DNA of 53,312 nt from contig JBNGIQ010009260.1 of NCBI GenBank assembly GCA_049999765.1, positions 70,150 through 123,461 on the forward strand, read 5' to 3'. Under the pieces are notes generated by a model. The model saw only the letters and a list, made by a program, of their open reading frames with translations, did no database searches and was not told the DNA's origin. This document shows positions 42,036 through 52,428 of this stretch, piece after piece. Each line of letters begins with the position of its first letter. Position 1 is the stretch's first letter. A program made the translations under genes and the position numbers. Source of the DNA: Phaeoceros laevis. Lineage: Eukaryota; Anthocerotophyta; Anthocerotopsida; Notothyladales.

Positions 42036-43034
42036 CTAGTTAGGTTCCTCCTCGTCGGGCAACGGTTGAGCAGCAGCTCTGGTAGACTGCTGGAACAGCT
42101 CAGGTTCAATATCCTTCATGGCCAAAGCTCTGCGAATACCTCCGATGGGCAGAATGTGTGGCGCTAACCGAGAGGCATACTGCCACTCCTGCTCAGGGGT
42201 CATGGGGTCATAGGACCTGGGCATGGCTTGCCTAGCCCCACTTTGTGTAGCTGTGCCTAGCCCCACTGTGTGCCGCACCCCACCTGCACCCGTGGGTGTC
42301 CATAGCAGTTTGAGTTTCTGGAGTTTGCAATGAGCGGACTTGAGCAGGTGGGCCAAATGCTCGCACCCCCTCTCGCTCCCAAACGCACCACCAACCCGAC
42401 GAATGGTGAGCTCCCGCACACCACTGCTCCACTGTTGAGACAGCAAGGCAGAGTACAGGATCTCCACTGCTTGCTCGCTGCCGTGCGAAGCCTGGCCGCT
42501 CTCGACACTACGGTCATTAATAATGATTTCACTCGCGTGGGGGAGGGAGGGTGCCATGGCAAGCCACAAGCAGAACACGAGCTGCAACCCTGCCTCGACT
42601 TTAGGGTCACCTCTCACACTTACGTCCCCGGGGGACTGCCCACGCCCGAAGCCTTTTTGATGGAAATGCAGCAAGGCAAGGATGCGGCTCGCCTGGGGGA
42701 GGGAGGGTGCCAAGGCAAGCCACAAGCAGAACGCGAGCTGCAAAACGACATCACCATCTGAACCCGCTTCTTGAACGGCTCCTAGCCCGCCCAGTAGTGC
42801 TTCCAACTCCGCTACGAAGCCTTCACGCACATGCTCCAACCATACCTCGAGTCCAGGGTCACCTCTCACACTTACGTTCCCGGGGGAGTGCCAACGCCCG
42901 AAGCCTCGTTGATGGAAATGCAGCAAGGCGTTGGAGAGGCCTGGACTGAGGCTCGGCAGCAGCTTCACAATCTCACCTGCACTCGCCTTCACCGCTACCT
43001 GCCCAGGGTAGTGGGATGAGCGTGAGCTTTCCAT
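42036..43034 (-). CDS. Repetitive ORF, 332 codons, unidentified
   Basis: Longest open minus-strand frame of this region. The N-terminal half holds two imperfect copies of a unit (ALLHFHQRGFGRWHSPGN and ALLHFHQKGFGRGQSPGD, each followed by VSVRGDP and later by a FCLWLA...PSLP segment). The C-terminal half reads LTIRRVGGAFGSERGCEHLA and CKLQKLKLLWTPTGAGGV, a spacing that recalls Ran-GAP-type leucine-rich repeats. It may be one ORF of the Penelope-like element, which has the same orientation 600 bp downstream, or a separate pseudogene. The open frame could partly result from the duplicated GC-rich DNA. Confidence 0.35.
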   Translation of the reverse strand: MESSRSSHYPGQVAVKASAGEIVKLLPSLSPGLSNALLHFHQRGFGRWHSPGNVSVRGDPGLEVWLEHVREGFVAELEALLGGLGAVQEAGSDGDVVLQLAFCLWLALAPSLPQASRILALLHFHQKGFGRGQSPGDVSVRGDPKVEAGLQLVFCLWLAMAPSLPHASEIIINDRSVESGQASHGSEQAVEILYSALLSQQWSSGVRELTIRRVGGAFGSERGCEHLAHLLKSAHCKLQKLKLLWTPTGAGGVRHTVGLGTATQSGARQAMPRSYDPMTPEQEWQYASRLAPHILPIGGIRRALAMKDIEPELFQQSTRAAAQPLPDEEEPN

Positions 43035-43566
43035 GGCCTCTGGAAAGATTGGTGTTTCGGAGCTCTGGGCGTGCTTGTGCAGAGAGTGAAGTGATCAGGT
43101 GAGCCCTCGTGCCTCGCTCCCCGCACATGCCTCTGGCGCCTCTGAAGCGGCTACCTGGTCAGGACGCTAGCCAGGACAATAATGCGCCTTCGCGCTTCGC
43201 TCGCCGCATCCGTGTCTAGCGCCCCCATCTTTCTCTCGCTCTCACTCAATATTTTCTTAAGATTGCTTTCACGAAAAGGCATCGCCCTCTGCCACGCGCC
43301 GGGCTGTAGACCTCACTCCAACCACACAAGTTTGTGAGCTGCGAGCCTCCGTCCATACGGTACGACTCCACAGTCCCTTTCATTCCGGAAATGTCACGTT
43401 CATCCATACATTACAGTCGGCCCTCTCTAATTGGCATGGGTTCGGTATGCCCATACCCCGATTTATACTTTTATATTATGGGGCTGCACGAGGGCGAGGA
43501 GGATGGCGAGAGGAAGGCGCGGTTTGGAGGTTTGGAGGAGGGCGCGGGGCCGCGGGCTGTTGGTGG
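43035..43566. other. No gene recognised
   Basis: Only short frames. ATTATGGGGCTGCA with preceding CCGATTTATACTTTTATA (43458-43489) recurs near 52738-52770, marking a dispersed repeat. Confidence 0.5.
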
Positions 43567-43650
43567 AGGAAGTAATGTAGAGCGTGGAAAGTAAAATGTA
43601 TTGGAGGAGGAAGTAATGTAGCGCGGGAAGTAATGTACAGCGGAAGTAAT
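43567..43650. repeat. GGAAGTAATGTA short tandem repeats
   Basis: GGAAGTAATGTAGCGC-like units repeat four times with spacing of 16-41 bases. Confidence 0.75.
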
Positions 43651-43702
43651 GTACGCACGGGATTCGGCGGGAAGATGAACGGATTTTATATTCTAAAAAT
43701 TG

Positions 43703-43799
43703 TTAACTAATGTCTTTTGCGTTTCGTACGCGTTTTGAACGCACCGTACGTTCAAAACGCGTTTCGATGAGGCCCGAAACGCGTTTCCATTAACTAATG
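43703..43799. mobile_element. 77-bp foldback sequence between 10-bp direct repeats
   Basis: TTAACTAATG occurs at 43703-43712 and 43790-43799. Between them ACGCGTTTTGAACG (43728-43741) and its exact reverse complement CGTTCAAAACGCGT (43749-43762) form a hairpin, and a further AACGCGTTTC follows. A short palindromic insert with a target duplication is characteristic of a miniature foldback element. Confidence 0.65.
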
Positions 43800-43989
43800 G
43801 ATAGAGGTCTTCCTCGCAGCAGATTGTTTTATGGTAGAAAGGCAGCACCAGGTGCCACCCGGCTGTAGTTGTCTTCCGTGTAGGTAGTCTGTCCTCCCTG
43901 TTGGAAGTGGGTCCTCCCTATGAGGCGCGCGCCATTCTGATCGACCACTAGAGCGCGCCTTATAGGGAGGACCGACTACTAGAAGGGCG

Positions 43990-44050
43990 CGCTTGTAGGA
44001 TTCGAACCTAGGTCGCTAACTATCTAGTTTCTAACTTATACCGTCTTTCC
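43990..44050 (-). mobile_element. tRNA-like B box, possible SINE head
   Basis: The minus strand has GGTTCGAATCC (plus 43998-44008), a perfect RNA polymerase III B box in T-arm context (CCTAGGTTCGAATCCTAC). An A-box-like TATAAGTTAGAAAC lies about 30 bases upstream. Full tRNA folding was not achieved by eye, so a tRNA-derived SINE or a tRNA relic are both possible. Confidence 0.5.
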
Positions 44051-44094
44051 TTAATGAAATTTAATTATATCCAATGTGGCTTAGGGGCTACGCA

Positions 44095-44182
44095 GGGTAG
44101 CGGGGCGGGGTCGGTCGCTACTCAATCGCCTCCCGCCGGTGACCGCGGGAGGCTCTCGAGGACGTCCCCCGGCCCGCTACCC
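44095..44182. repeat. GC-rich nested hairpin
   Basis: GGGTAGCGGG (44095-44104) pairs with CCCGCTACCC (44173-44182), and inside it CCTCCCGC (44129-44136) pairs with GCGGGAGG (44145-44152). It stands out in AT-rich surroundings, just downstream on the plus strand of the tRNA-like segment. Confidence 0.75.
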
Positions 44183-44871
44183 AATCCTTACTAACAAAGG
44201 ATTGAAAGGAACACCCCCAACCTCCTAGACTACTTCCAACACACTGTGATCAGCTCTGAGCGTTTGCTAGGTTGAAGACAGCTGGGGCCTTGACATTGTA
44301 TTCACTTCATTGCTGTCCCTTGTGTTCGGATCGTAGCCACGTGGCTAGCATCTTTCCTTTTTTTCCTTTGTAATACGGAAAAATCAGCAAGAAACTAAAT
44401 TTGAGGCTAACCAGATATTAAGGAGGGTTTCTCTAATGAAGTTTGGCATGGAAGGTTCCAACCTCGGAGGACGATTAGTGACAAACATCTCCCACAGCAC
44501 CTTCCGAGTACTTGCCAGCACCTAGACATAGGAATCTCAGATGGCTTTTCGGCTGTGCGAATGTCAGGAACAACAGGTTAGGAGGGAAGTGTAAAAGCTG
44601 GCTTGACCACTCACCATGTTGGCACAGGCATTACCCCCACAGGGAGTACCCCGTCAATCACTGGGAAATAGACTTCCTTCCTATGCTGGCATGCTGGCAG
44701 AATCGAGGTGCGAAAATTCTATGTATATAAACCCCGAGTAGGAGTAAGGGTTAACCATAGCCTTGTGCAGTGTGTTTGTACCTGTCCCCCTCGAGGTGAG
44801 ATGTATGCCCGCTCTTTCCGGAGGGCTGGTTTGTGAAGGGCGAGCATAACAGCTGGTTCTGTTCTCGACAG
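44183..44871 (+). promoter_or_regulatory. Upstream region of the Raf-like kinase, TATA at 44724
   Basis: TATATAAA at 44724-44731 lies about 140 bases before the ATG at 44872. A CGACAG directly before the ATG could be an acceptor for a leader intron. No other gene is seen. Confidence 0.55.
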
Positions 44872-46762
44872 ATGGAGACGGTGCCGGATGGTTTCAAGCC
44901 TAGAGAGGGTCAGCCAGAAGTGGATGAAGAGGACAAGGCTGCGCTGCGGAATGTAGGGACGCCAGCCATCAAGAAGACCTCTAGCTTCTTGCGTGCTGAC
45001 CTTCTTGACTTGGCCAACCTCGATGCCGCATTGGAAAAGCACTTGAATCGGAGTACCCGTGCTGTTCCAGGGCCGCCCAGGCCGGTTGAAGAATGGGAGC
45101 TTGATACGACCAAGCTACTACTGAAGAATGTGATCGCCCAGGGAACCTACGGCACAGTGCACAGAGGAGTTTACGACGGCAAGGACGTGGCAGGTTCTCA
45201 GAAACGAGAATTTGGAAATTCCATCGCATGGCTCATAGTTTGCTTACAAGACTTCTCTGAAAAACTGGATCGCGACTGGAATTGCTTGAATTGGGCAATT
45301 CAGGACCGTGAATCTGTCTTGCAGCTCTGTAAATTCGTTTCTTGGGCTCAGAGTCCACTAACGTACTTGTGTTGTGAGCAGTGAAGTTGCTTGACTGGGG
45401 TGAAGAGGATACGATGACCAGGGCCCAAATTACCGCGTTGAGAAACGCCTTCAGACAGGAGGTTGTCATATGGCACAAGCTTGACCATCCAAATGTGACC
45501 AAGGTAGCTCTGGACTTAGCAGGCAGTCTCAATTCTTCCTGAGAGACTAATTCAGCGTTGTGCTGATCAACCTTCGATGAAACTTGCAATGTAAATTGTG
45601 AAGTTCATAGGTGCTTCCATGGGCAACACCGACCTACAAATCCCTTCATTTGCTCCAGGGCATGATGGGTTTATCCGTGTGGCATCGAACATCTGCTGTG
45701 TTGTTGTTGAGTTTCTTGCTGGTGGAACTCTGAAGGACTACCTTATCCGACATCGACACAAGAAGCTAGCGTTTAAGATAGTAATCCAGCTGGCACTTGA
45801 CCTTGCAAGAGGGTAAGAATTTAGGTTCTGCTGAGGCACGACAGCAGTGTAAGTTTCCTTCTTGTCATGTGAGTTGGTACCATAAACTGATTATTTTTAC
45901 AGGCTTGCATATCTTCATTCCAAGAAGATCGTTCACCGAGATGTCAAAACTGAGAATATGCTGCTTGACTCCAAGAGAAACTTGAAAATAGCCGATTTTG
46001 GTGTCGCTCGAGTTGAAGCTCAAAATCTCAGGGACATGACTGGTGAGACTGGGACTGTCGGATACATGGCCCCGGAGGTATCAGTTACTTTGAAGCCAGA
46101 GTTCATGAAGTCTTTGTGTTTGAGTTGTGTCTGTCTAAGATGGTAACTGCTTGCCTGCTGATAGTGTATGGCAAATCTTGGTAAATGGCTTGGCCTGCAT
46201 GAGAAGAAGAGTTCATGAAAGGGGTGCCGATCGCCATTGCTTGCATCATCTAAGCAATCTATATCGCAGGTGTTAGACGGGAAACCTTATGACAGAAAGT
46301 GCGACGTCTACAGTTTTGGTATCTGCCTTTGGGAGGTCTATTGTTGTGACATGCCGTATCCAGACCTCAACTTTGCAGAAATGACGTTAGCTGTTGTTCA
46401 ACAGGTCTTTCCTCACCGAAGGAGCATACCTAGTGTGCTCACACTGCAATGACATTTTGCTACAGAATGCATAGACTACCTAATGCTTAAATTTGCAGTG
46501 GAAGTACGGGAGCATATTCTAACTGATTGTCCTGTAAACATTTGTCCGCCAGCATCTGAGGCCCGAGGTTCCAAGATGTTGTCCCAGCTCATTGGCAAAT
46601 ATTATGAGAAAATGTTGGGATGCCAATCCAGACAAAAGGCCAGCAATGGATGAAGTGGTGAAGGTCATAGAGGCGATTGATACAGCAAAAGGAGGTGGTA
46701 TGATTGCCCTGGACAGGCAACCTCAAGGTTGCCTCTGCTTTCCACGATATCGGGGCCCCTAG
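44872..46762 (+). CDS. Raf-like (group C) MAP3K-type Ser/Thr kinase
   Basis: Cytosolic plant kinase. Six exons join in phase to 390 residues: 44872-45193, 45382-45503, 45604-45812, 45903-46077, 46270-46404, 46553-46762. The N-terminal [20 protein letters not shown] motif and EWELD mark the plant C-group. The kinase domain holds the glycine loop [12 protein letters not shown], catalytic Lys in [19 protein letters not shown] (HRD, catalytic loop), IADFGVARV (DFG), [13 protein letters not shown] activation segment and [16 protein letters not shown]. The end [18 protein letters not shown] is also typical. All catalytic residues are present, so it should be active. Related kinases act in stress and stomatal signalling; the exact role is not readable from sequence. 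Confidence 0.93.
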
Positions 46763-47271
46763 TCGTAACTATTGGTGCTATACATCATATGTACTAATTT
46801 AATAACTCAGTCCTAGGACTGGATGACAAGACGGCTATTATACCAAGCCGTGCTAAACGCTCAGAATCTGTTTAGGAGATGGGTTGAGCTTCCAGTATGG
46901 TATGGAAAACAGACTGAGAGGAGATTCAGAAGGGAAGGTTGAATCTTATGTAAAGAGTTGCCGTCTCTGGCTTGAAGTTATCAAGCCAATTTGCAGCTTT
47001 CGAAGTTTCCGCGGTATATATTTCTGTCCATTGAAGTTGAAGCAACAAATTCGCAGTGATCAGAATGAATGTTGAGTTGATTAGAATCTCCTTGTGGGAT
47101 GCTTGTCACTAACCAATTTCTTCGGCCATTTATCATTTACTGATAAGGGAAAGTTGGAAGAAATGTGATAACCCCAGTAGAGTTGTATGTGTGTGCAGGG
47201 TCTTCGCGGGTGAATCACATGGCCCCAATGTTTTCCCAGTAAAATTGGTTATATAAATATTGATTAGTTGA
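46763..47271. other. Intergenic, convergent 3' ends
   Basis: Lies between the ends of the kinase (+) and TBL (-) genes. No supported coding frame. Confidence 0.6.
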
Positions 47272-49084
47272 TCACGTTACGCCAACTTCCGTTTTCATCA
47301 AATCAGCAGACAGGATCTCATTCCAAGAGTCCGGGACACCTGGAAGGCACCAGTGGCTACAGTCTTGGCGGTTAACGGGTTTTGGCGGAAAGGAGCTCCA
47401 AATTCCAGGATGGGCATCTTTCCGATAATCGGTAAGTCTGGTTATGTTGAGATACGTTACCTGTTTGACAGTAGCAAGCTCACGAACAATGACGTCGTTA
47501 GTCCACTGGTTTCCTACAAAGTCGTGATCATCCTCCCAGGGTTGTGTTTCCGAGTGGCACCACCCGCCTCTGTTCCAAGTGTCCCCTCTGCAAACAAACA
47601 GCAAACTTAGCGCAGCTCTTTGGAGATCCCATCAGCCTGCTCGGTGCTCTCACTCCAAGGAAATTATGGGTATGTTACTTGTAATGGACCGAAGAGAAGC
47701 TACGGAAGAGGACTCTGGTCCTCTTAGGATCAACCTTGGCTCTGAGCCAGGACGACCAGGTTTTCAATGATATCCTGAAGGCTTCTTCAATGCTCATGCT
47801 CGTATTCACCTGTTGCCCCTCCTGGAAAAAGACACCCCTGGACCACAAACAGAGGAGAGGCCTGCCTGATATTAGGGTTTAGACACTCCTTCGCAGAGAG
47901 AGGGACAACTAGTAGGATGTCCACAGCGTGGGGAACTTACGCTCGGATGGTGTCGGCATTCGTCCACCAATGGCCGGAATTGAATACCATGACATCTGCA
48001 CCCTCCCACGTGAATGAAGTCCCGTCCAACAGGTCCAGCTTCAACGTGGAATTGACGCCCTTCGGGGCTTCGGGGACAGCACAGGAGCCCTGCCCTGAAA
48101 CACCAGGTACGGACTGCGGTAGTACTCCACGCTGCAGTTCCAGTCTTCAAATCGGAAGCGGAGAAACCCGTTATGCTTGGTGATGGCCTTCCCATCCACC
48201 TCGTAAATGCGGCTCTTATTAGACACTCCCGAGGCCAGCAGGCACAGCATAGATTCCCATTGGTTGCGCCCCAGAGAGTCGCCTACAAACACCAGCCGTG
48301 AATTTCTCAACCTTTCCAGTAGCTGTTCCGGCTGAAACCTAGCAGTAGCACAAACGCCATTCTTTCTCCATGGTGAGTAGATTCTGGAACTCGTGGATCT
48401 TGCCAGCGAGCCGGTTGAGAAATCGAAGACAGACATTTGAGCACTGGACTACCTGGGCAAGTCGCATACGAACGGTTGCCACCTCCACTCCTCGTATCGG
48501 TTCGGGTGGCCATGGTCTTGGCAGCGGAACCCGGGGTCCGCGAAGGGACAGTCCTGCACTTTGTAAAGCGGGTAGGAAGTGTTGTCACGAAGCCATCTGC
48601 CGGAGGGAAAATCGCAGGTTGGCGATGCATATGGCACGGACAAGACGTCAGTGGCAGGTTCCGGCGGCAGGTCGGGTGCTACTGCGGTTTCTGTCTTTCG
48701 GCTGCTAGGATTTGGAGCCAAGCTCGGAGGCTCCCCTTCCACTGCCGGGGACAGTGGTAACGGCCGAGGCGATGGAGCGAGCGGGGACGGTGAAGGAGCT
48801 GGCACCGGCTCCTCTCCCGGCGACGTGCGCTGCCCCTCCTCCGATGTGCTCGCACCCGCCACCTCCTTCGTCCAGACAGAAAACAGCGGGCCGGATGCTC
48901 CCTCCACCTTGCGTGGCTCTGTTTCGGGTTCAGACGAAAATGCCTGAGAGGCACCTGTAGGCCTTTGCAAGGTCGGGGTCACCGCAACATCGAAATAGAA
49001 GAAGCAGATGGCCAGCATAGCCAGGCTTGAAAGCACAAAAACCGCAGAGCTGCAGCTCCGAGCGCCGCAGCAAGACAGGCGCAT
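47272..49084 (-). CDS. Trichome birefringence-like (TBL) polysaccharide O-acetyltransferase, frameshifted
   Basis: Golgi enzyme that acetylates cell-wall polysaccharides. Exon 1 (49084-48453) starts MRLSCCGARSCSSA with a signal anchor (VFVLSSLAMLAICFFYFDV), then a Pro/Ser/Glu-rich stem, then the TBL domain CDFPSGRWLRDNTSYPLYKV and RWQPFVCDLPR. Exon 2 (48338-47941) has the GDS esterase box RLVFVGDSLGRNQWESMLC and GADVMVFNSGHWWTNADTIR. Later exons have GVFFQEGQQVNTSMSIEEAF, VDPKRTRVLFRSF, GDTWNRGGWC and the catalytic DxxH in QDCSHWCLPGVPDSWNE. Exon 2 is 398 nt where a multiple of three is required: the frame changes between FQGRAP and PEAPKGVNSTL (around 48070-48105). A sequencing indel or a recent disabling mutation are both possible. 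Confidence 0.85.
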
Positions 49085-49319
49085 GATCCAGCAGAGCCAA
49101 ACTGGCAGGACAACGTCCTTCCTCAGGACTACGCCCGTTCCGCGCGCCTTCCTTCACCTGCTGCAGAGTGTCATCTGCTACACCGATTCTTCAGACCTGG
49201 AGCTGCGAGGAAAGAAGCAGCTTTGTCACGACTTACAGCGGATTCGCATGCTTCGATCCGGTTGGAAAGGAACCGGAATCGCCGGAATCGGTACGTTCGC
49301 GTGACCAGACTTGCAAAAA
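49085..49319. other. Upstream of TBL gene, nothing else seen
   Basis: Region 5' of the TBL start codon. The plus-strand frame through it is unsupported. Confidence 0.5.
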
Positions 49320-49445
49320 GGCATGAGTAACAAGGCAGGGGCTGTTGCCCGTGCCTCGTTAGGGAACCGCGAGAGGCGGGGGATACCGCCCCGGAGGCGC
49401 GACGGGGATTAGAAGCCGGTCACCCCCTCCTCGCCTCTAAACCTC
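49320..49445. mobile_element. GC-rich structured block at truncated P450 end
   Basis: About 120 bases of markedly higher GC, with pairs such as GGCGGGGG against CCGCCCC around GATA, and GAGGCGG against CGCCTC near the right edge. It sits where the P450 heme-binding exon should start. It resembles in style the GC-rich hairpin at 44095-44182. Classed as a possible insertion only. Confidence 0.35.
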
Positions 49446-50970
49446 CTACACACTATCCGGAGCTGCCTTCCTGTTGACGAAAGGAGCGACGTTGGCAGTT
49501 CTTAGGCTCTCCTGCAGCACCTGAAGATGATGGAGATCGATCGTCATCACTAGTCCACCCAGCAGACACATGGTGGACACATGGAAACAGTTCAGGAGTG
49601 AGACCACAGGCCAGGAGAAGGGATCACTTAATTCTGGACTCACACGCATGGTTACGCTTCTACTCATCCCAGGTGACAGGGTCATCTCTGGATTTGCGCT
49701 TCTGTGCAACCGCATCATTCTCCGCCTGCAAATGCAGTGATGGTCAGAGTAAATTGAGAGGAAACTGATGTAAGATGATGAGCCCCCGGTGGAGCCCTTA
49801 TCTTGAAGGGTTTACCTAAACCTCTTGTAGGATGGTAGGATACGAGCAGAGATTATAAATGACCCAGCTGATGGCAGATGTTGAGGTATCGGAGCCTGCG
49901 AGCAAGACGAAGATGATGTTGTGCAGCATCTGAACATCGGTGAGGCCCCTGGACTTGAGAAAGGAACAAGAATGTCGTCATGATGCACTGATTTCTTCTC
50001 AGCCCGCCTTTCTTCCATCAAGCGGGCGATGAATTCGAAGCTCACAAGCTCCTTTCGTGCCTGCAGGCCCATGGATTCATTCATGACAGTCTAGAGCTGA
50101 GCACTGTACAAGATCATTCTAGAAAACATCAATTCCCATGGCCAGCGTCCTTCACAACCAACTGTAGCTATAGGCTGGAAGATAGGGATACATGTACAAG
50201 CAGTGGCACCCATTCGCACCTTGAGAACTCGGCTGAAGACAGTACCCGGCAAATCAAAGGGAAAGGTGCTGGTGATGCCCTTCTCCAGCATTACAAACTT
50301 GGCAAGAAGCTGCTCCAGATGTAGCAGGACCCTGTGCGATGCTATCGCTCACCAGTTGCAACATAGTGTGCCAGGTAAACTGCAAGGAACCAAACCCAAA
50401 CCGGATTCATGGTAAGCAATCGTCCTACTCCAGGTTCCTCCGCCTTCAAGAGATTGACAGACACACCTTCTTAGCCGTTTCCAGGGTGTTCACCACCACT
50501 GCCACTGACGATGACGATCGGTCGGGAACGCCCCAAGCTTGGAAGCACGATTTGGCAACGTCGTCAAGCCCCCACACGATCTGCTTTAGGGATTCGGGAG
50601 TGAGGGGGGCCTGGAAATTGGAACACCCTGCGGTAGATGGTGCCGCTGCGTGTCTCCCTCGAGCCGCAGAGTGACCTGCTCGCCGAGCACCCTGTCCAAG
50701 ACCTTGGGAACGGTGCCTATGAAGAGCGAGGGAGACTGGAGCACAAATTTGTTTGACTCCTTGGGCCCAATTCAGAGACTCAAATTGCTCAACCTTCAGA
50801 GACTCAAACCTCGGATCAGAATGAGCTTCTCAGCTGCTGGCATCGACTGTCAAATCCCACACATTCTGCGCACAGTGGTACTCACCATTGCAGAAGATGA
50901 TGAGACTCTGAGCCACAAAGAGCAGAGCAGCTGCAAATACGGAGGAGATTTACTGGCGGCTACTCGCTGA
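49446..50970 (-). pseudogene. Cytochrome P450 (CYP85-clan-like), lacking heme-binding end
   Basis: Minus-strand exon pieces in P450 order: a hydrophobic anchor-like SSVFAAALLFVAQSLIIFCN (about 50950), ESNKFVLQSPSLFIGTVPKV with GEQVTLRLEGDT, SLKQIVWGLDDVAKSCF, KFVMLEKGITSTFPFDLPGT, ARKELVSFEFIARLMEERRA, the I helix NIIFVLLAGSDTSTSAISWV (oxygen-activating AGxDT present), QKRKSRDDPVTWDE and the K helix VLQESLRTANVAPFVN (ExxR present). Frameshifts interrupt the early exons. After RKAAPDSV the frame stops, and the PERF and FxxGxRxCxG heme-cysteine segments are absent down to the TBL gene. Without the cysteine it cannot be a P450 enzyme. Confidence 0.75.
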
Positions 50971-51040
50971 GCAACTTTGCATCCTGGGCAGTCCGGGTAC
51001 ACCTTTTTGGTGCGCAACAAGGGCTGCTCCAAAATCCGCC
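50905..51040 (-). pseudogene. Possible ZIFL-type MFS transporter N-terminal fragment
   Basis: The minus strand reads QPLLRTKKVYPDCPGCKVAQ, then RVAASKSPPYL. A PLL..Y..CPGC start followed by a basic stretch is found at the N-terminus of ZIFL major-facilitator proteins. Only these 30 or so residues fit; the transmembrane part is missing. It overlaps the presumed P450 anchor in another frame, so one of the two readings must be fortuitous. Confidence 0.3.
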
Positions 51041-51384
51041 ATCGCCCGAGCCTCCACTCCGCTGGAGTGGTGAGGGAAAGGAGCAGAAAAGTCTGAAATT
51101 CATGCTGGAATATGTATTATATCATCCCCACAAGACGAGCCCACTTGACGAGCAGATCTACAATAATTGTACCAATAATTGTGTGAAGACTTGCACGTTC
51201 TGTTCATCCCAATTACAGACCCATAATCACAGTGATTTAGGAAAGGGATCCCGGCAGCCTATGACCAGCTGGTGGTGGCGTACGAAAACAGTCCACACAG
51301 TAAATATGTCCTGATGTGAACCTGTCCCAGGCAGTCGAAATAGACCTCGTGGTAACTGGTTGAAGGGTATCTGTGAGTAGAAGA
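51041..51384. other. No gene recognised
   Basis: Only short frames; no motif on either strand. Confidence 0.5.
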
Positions 51385-52428
51385 AAAAGAATTTTATTTA
51401 AGTCCACTAAGGACGGATTCCCGTCATGGGACTGAAATGACAGATCAAAACAAAACGAGAATGAAATTTAACTGCTATTCTGAATCTGGCCTAGAGATAA
51501 GTAGTGTATAAAGATAATAAAATTTTGAACAAGTAAGATAAATAATAAAAAAAATTTTGCCAATCAATCAACTGTGTCAACAAAATTGCGTGAACGAGGG
51601 CTGAACACCACCAATTCATCTCCACGAAAGAGAGCCACTTGACCGTTTGCACGTGTAGCTTTGAAAGTGGGTAACTTAGAACTCCTTGGACTTCGAGTGT
51701 ACTGGTGTAAGATCCTCATTGATGTATAACTGAGTTGTCCGTAGCATAGACTTAGCCTTCCTAACTTGGAGCCGATCATCCATAGAGCAAAAAGTCATAA
51801 TCAATACGCGCTCTCTACTAGGATCTTTTCCAAGCCAAAAGGCTCGAGAAACGACCACATCCACCTTCAACTTGTTGAGAAACTCAACAATATCATTGCC
51901 AAGACTAGAAATTCTCAAGTTCAAAGCACACCGAGCATGGTCCTCCGTCTCACAAACAACTTCCGACACGGTTCTCCCACCAAGATCATGAATCCCTAGG
52001 GGGTTATTACAATCAGATTCTCCAAACATGAAGGTAAAATCTGTTCCGTCGAAGTAAAATGTTTTTCCAAATTGCTTTCTCCTCTATTTTCCATGAAAAA
52101 ACCTCATTCTGTAACCCTTGCTCCACCAGCCCTTCTCATAGTTTCCCAACATGCTCATCCAAACCTTGCAACTTTTTGGCAATAAAATTATGCATTTCTT
52201 CCCTTGTGCATCAATAACCTCAAAAATAACCTTTTTACAACCTTCCAAACTAGGTTCTAAATCTACCTTTGACAAGCAACCCACACAAGGACTAGGAATT
52301 TGCAAGGCATTGACTTGGAAAAGCACACATTCACGGGAAAGAAGCCTCAAAATCTTTAGCCCATGACTTTGCCGAATCAAGTTTTTGGTGTAATCAAGTT
52401 TGTGCCCTCTTCCTGTTGTGAGTCCCAA
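51385..52428 (-). mobile_element. Retroelement ORF1-like remnant
   Basis: Minus-strand frames 52428-52084 and 52029-51564 are separate pieces. The second has EFLNKLKVDVVVSRAFWLGK, RERVLIMTFCSMDDRLQVRK and LYINEDLTP, the pattern of RNA-binding ORF1 proteins of LINE-type elements (RVLIVTF..DR......YINEDLTP). Downstream an A/T-rich end, TTAAATAAAATTCTTTTTCT on the minus strand near 51385-51405, looks like a 3' terminus. No reverse transcriptase is present. Confidence 0.5.

Noticed and set aside
51102-51314. 70-codon plus-strand ORF
   Set aside because: No conserved motif and no neighbouring exon; length expected by chance.
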